DNA of 64,000 bases from positions 124,001 through 188,000 of the forward strand of contig CAWVQA010000108.1 in NCBI GenBank assembly GCA_963932145.1. The letters are read 5' to 3'. How positions within the stretch are numbered: the stretch's first letter is position 1; each line of letters starts with the position of its first letter. Made by a program: the position numbers and the translations under genes. This document shows positions 62,023 to 64,000 of this stretch, piece by piece. This DNA comes from Acanthosepion lycidas (taxonomy: Eukaryota; Mollusca; Cephalopoda; Sepiida; Sepiidae). The notes beneath the pieces were generated by a model. It ran no database searches. It saw nothing but the letters and a program-made list of their open reading frames with translations, and was not told where the DNA came from.

Positions 62023-64000
62023 AAAAACAATGAAATTATTGAAAATCGATATGAAATCAATCAAAACTTATTGATTTTAACTAGTTTCAGAAGTTTTGAC
62101 AAAGTTATATTTAAGATTTTATGTTTTACACAACTTTTAATTACATAGCGATTTACATGCAAAATCTAGCTTTTTTGACTACTTTTTAACGCTAGTTTGT
62201 AAATATCAATAACTGTTTGAAAACATTAGAAAAACAATGAAATTATTGAAAATCGATGTGAAATCAATCAAAACTTATTGATTTTAACTAGTTTCAGAAG
62301 TTTTCACAAAGTTTTATTTAAGATTTTATGTTTTACACAACTTTTAATTACATAGCGATTTACATGCAAAATCTAGCTGTTTTGACTACTTTTTAACGCT
62401 AGTTTGTAAATATCAATAACTGTTTGAAAACATTAGAAAAACAATGAAATTATTGAAAATCGATATGAAATCAATCAAAACTTATTGATTTTAACTAGTT
62501 TCAGAAGTTTTGACAAAGTTATATTTAAGATTTTATGTTTTACACAACTTTTAATTACATAACGATTTACATGCAAAATCTAGCTGTTTTGACTACTTTT
62601 TAACGCTAGTTTGTAAATATCAATAACTGTTTGAAAACATTAGAAAAACAATGAAATTATTGAAAATCGATATGAAATCAATCAAAACTAATTGATTTTA
62701 ACTAGTTTCAGAAGTTTTGACAAAGTTATATTTAAGATTTTATGTTTTACACAACTTTTAATTACATAGCGATTTACATGGAAAATCTAGTCTTTTTCAC
62801 GACTTTTTCAACGCTAGATTGTAAATATCAATAACTCTTTGAAAACATTAGAAAAACAATGAAATTATTGAAAATCGATGTGAAATCAATCAAAACTTAT
62901 TGATTTTAACTAGTTTCAGAAGTTTTCACAAAGTTTTATTTAAGATTTTATGTTTTACACAACTTTTAATTACATAGCGATTTACATGCAAAATCTAGCT
63001 GTTTTGACTACTTTTTAACGCTAGTTTGTAAATATCAATAACTGTTTGAAAACATTAGAAAAACAATGAAATTATTGAAAATCGATATGAAATCAATCAA
63101 AACTTATTGATTTTAACTAGTTTCAGAAGTTTTGACAAAGTTATATTTAAGATTTTATGTTTTACACAACTTTTAATTACATAGCGATTTACATGCATAA
63201 TCTAGCTTTTTTCACTACTTTTTCAACACTAGATTGTAAATATCAATAACTGTTTGAAAACATTAGAAAAACAATGAAATTATTGAAAATCGATATGAAA
63301 TCAATCAAAACTTATTGATTTTAACTAGTTTCAGAAGTTTTCACAAAGTTTTATTTAAGATTTTATGTTTTACACAACTTTTAATTACATAGCGATTTAC
63401 ATGCAAAATCTAGCTTTTTTCACTACTTTTTCAACGCTAGTTTGTAAATATCAATAACTGTTTGAAAACATTAGAAAAACAATGAAATTATTGAAAATCG
63501 ATATGAAATCAATCAAAACTTATTGATTTTAACTAGTTTCAGAAGTTTTGACAAAGTTATATTTAAGATTTTATGTTTTACACAACTTTTAATTACATAG
63601 CGATTTACATGCAAAATCTAGCTTTTTTAACTACTTTTTAACGCTAGTTTGTAAATATCAATAACTGTTTGAAAACATTAGAAAAACAATGAAATTATTG
63701 AAAATCGATGTGAAATCAATCAAAACTTATTGATTTTAACTAGTTTCAGAAGTTTTCACAAAGTTTTATTTAAGATTTTTTGTTTTACACAACTTTTAAT
63801 TACATAGCGATTTACATGCAAAATCTAGCTTTTTTCACTACTTTTTAACGCTAGTTTGTAAATATCAATAACTGTTTGAAAACATTAGAAAAACAATGAA
63901 ATTATTGAAAATCGATATGAAATCAATCAAAACTTATTGATTTTAACTAGTTTCAGAAATTTTGACAAAGTTATATTTAAGATTTTATGTTTTACACAAC
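62023..64000 (+). repeat. Domain I-like block, running off the window
   Basis: The block opens with a G copy whose tail reads CTTTTTTGACTAC, as at 10,995 and 57,879. Copies 62,230-63,888 then follow the order of 11,823-13,481: CATAACG, the TAGTC tail, GATGTG with a TGTTTTGAC tail, AACACTAG, a TAACTAC tail, and AAGATTTTTTG. The last complete monomer ends at 63,888, and a partial G copy with AGAAATTTTGAC fills 63,889-64,000. Private changes include AAACTAATTG near 62,688, CATGGAAAATC near 62,778 and CATGCATAATC near 63,194. Confidence 0.82.
62230..63888 (+). repeat. Distant relative of A1, eight monomers
   Basis: Eight monomers, 1,659 bp, matching 11,823-13,481 in length and in most markers (CATAACG, TAGTC tail, AACACTAG, TAACTAC tail, AAGATTTTTTG). 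It lacks CAGAATTTTTCAC, TACGTAGCG and TTTGTTAATATC, and its first monomer is GATGTG rather than GATATG. It is thus an older or differently sampled relative about 50 kb from A1. Confidence 0.82.

Larger units (their letters stand above)
1..64000 (+). repeat. Satellite DNA array, 207/208-bp monomer, about 308 copies
   Basis: The window is filled by direct tandem copies of one AT-rich unit. Taking AAAAACAATG as the monomer start, copies begin at 1, 208, 416, 623, 830, 1,038 and so on to 63,889, almost always 207 or 208 bp apart. Rare 204-206 bp steps come from small deletions. No copy is inverted and no non-satellite base was found. Neighbouring copies differ by a few percent; copies 1-207 and 1,038-1,244 differ at one base that I could see. 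The only CpGs in the consensus are in ATCGAT, AGCGAT and AACGCT. Such arrays are known from eukaryotic centromeric, pericentromeric and subtelomeric heterochromatin. Which of these applies, and the species, cannot be told here. The strand sign is arbitrary. Confidence 0.98.

Noticed and set aside
1..64000. CRISPR array
   Set aside because: Repeats of 207-208 bp abut without unique spacers, and no cas-like gene is present.
1..64000. Tandem gene family, rDNA or tRNA cluster
   Set aside because: The unit has no long open frame on either strand, is about 24% GC and shows no rRNA or tRNA-like conserved segment or cloverleaf.
1..64000. Transposable element or LTR internal repeats
   Set aside because: No coding domain, no terminal inverted or long terminal repeat pair and no target-site duplication were found. 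Block edges fall on monomer boundaries in register, as expected from recombination between satellite copies.
1..64000. Bacterial or phage origin with iterons, or a plasmid repeat region
   Set aside because: Iterons are usually around 20 bp and few in number. A 64-kb array of nucleosome-length monomers without genes does not fit a prokaryotic replicon.
1..64000. Telomeric repeats or a junction to unique chromosome sequence
   Set aside because: No short telomere-type repeat and no non-satellite base was found at either end. The array runs off both sides of the window.

Overview
The whole 64 kb window is one uninterrupted satellite DNA array. From base 1 to base 64,000 it consists of about 308 head-to-tail copies of an AT-rich monomer of 207 or 208 bp (about 24% GC in the first copy). 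All copies run in the same direction. I found no protein-coding gene, RNA gene, transposable element, inversion or unique spacer. Megabase-type tandem arrays of nucleosome-scale monomers are typical of eukaryotic constitutive heterochromatin (centromere, pericentromere or subtelomere). The window therefore suggests a nuclear eukaryotic chromosome assembled from long reads. I do not recognise the family and cannot name the organism from sequence alone.

Monomers fall into two main classes that usually alternate, giving a basic dimer of about 415 bp. The C class reads TTTTCACAAAGTTTTATTT at monomer positions 72-90. The G class reads TTTTGACAAAGTTATATTT there. More variation sits at positions 29 (GATGTG/GATATG), 94 (AAGATT/AAGGTT), 121-128 (CATAGCG, TATAGCG, CATCGCG, CATAACG) and in a 3' tail (148-196) with several linked haplotypes. 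The 207/208 bp difference is mostly one C in the tail (CTTTTTAACG against CTTTTTCAACG).

Above the monomer level the array is a mosaic of higher-order repeats of about 4 to 14 monomers, duplicated locally or at a distance. Two variant repertoires hardly mix. Domain I (1-33,200) carries AAGGTT, AACACTAG and TATAGCG variants. Domain II (33,201 to about 57,048) carries ACTCTAG, GCTAATTG, CTGTTAGA, CTACCTG, TTTCCCAC and most CATCGCG variants. The right end alternates: Domain I-like about 57,049-58,706, Domain II-like 58,707-62,022, Domain I-like 62,023-64,000.

The largest blocks are a 13-monomer unit at 11,408-14,104 and 14,313-17,009, with related segments at 1-1,867, 4,152-5,189 and 62,230-63,888. 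There is an 11-monomer cassette at 1,868-4,151 and 27,389-29,672, and a 12-14 monomer pair at 33,201-36,104 and 36,936-39,423. A 12+12+8 monomer series covers 41,080-47,713. A 9-monomer pair lies at 50,416-52,280 and 53,112-54,975, and a 7-monomer tandem at 59,121-62,022. Block lengths match to the base or differ by whole monomers or small private indels, as expected from unequal crossover and segmental duplication in register.

Within each monomer the A/T tracts recur about every 10-11 bp, a perfect 8-bp inverted repeat sits at positions 32-55, and three related CACAA/CTTTT segments occur. The likely role is structural (nucleosome phasing, DNA curvature, heterochromatin or centromere identity), but that is inference.
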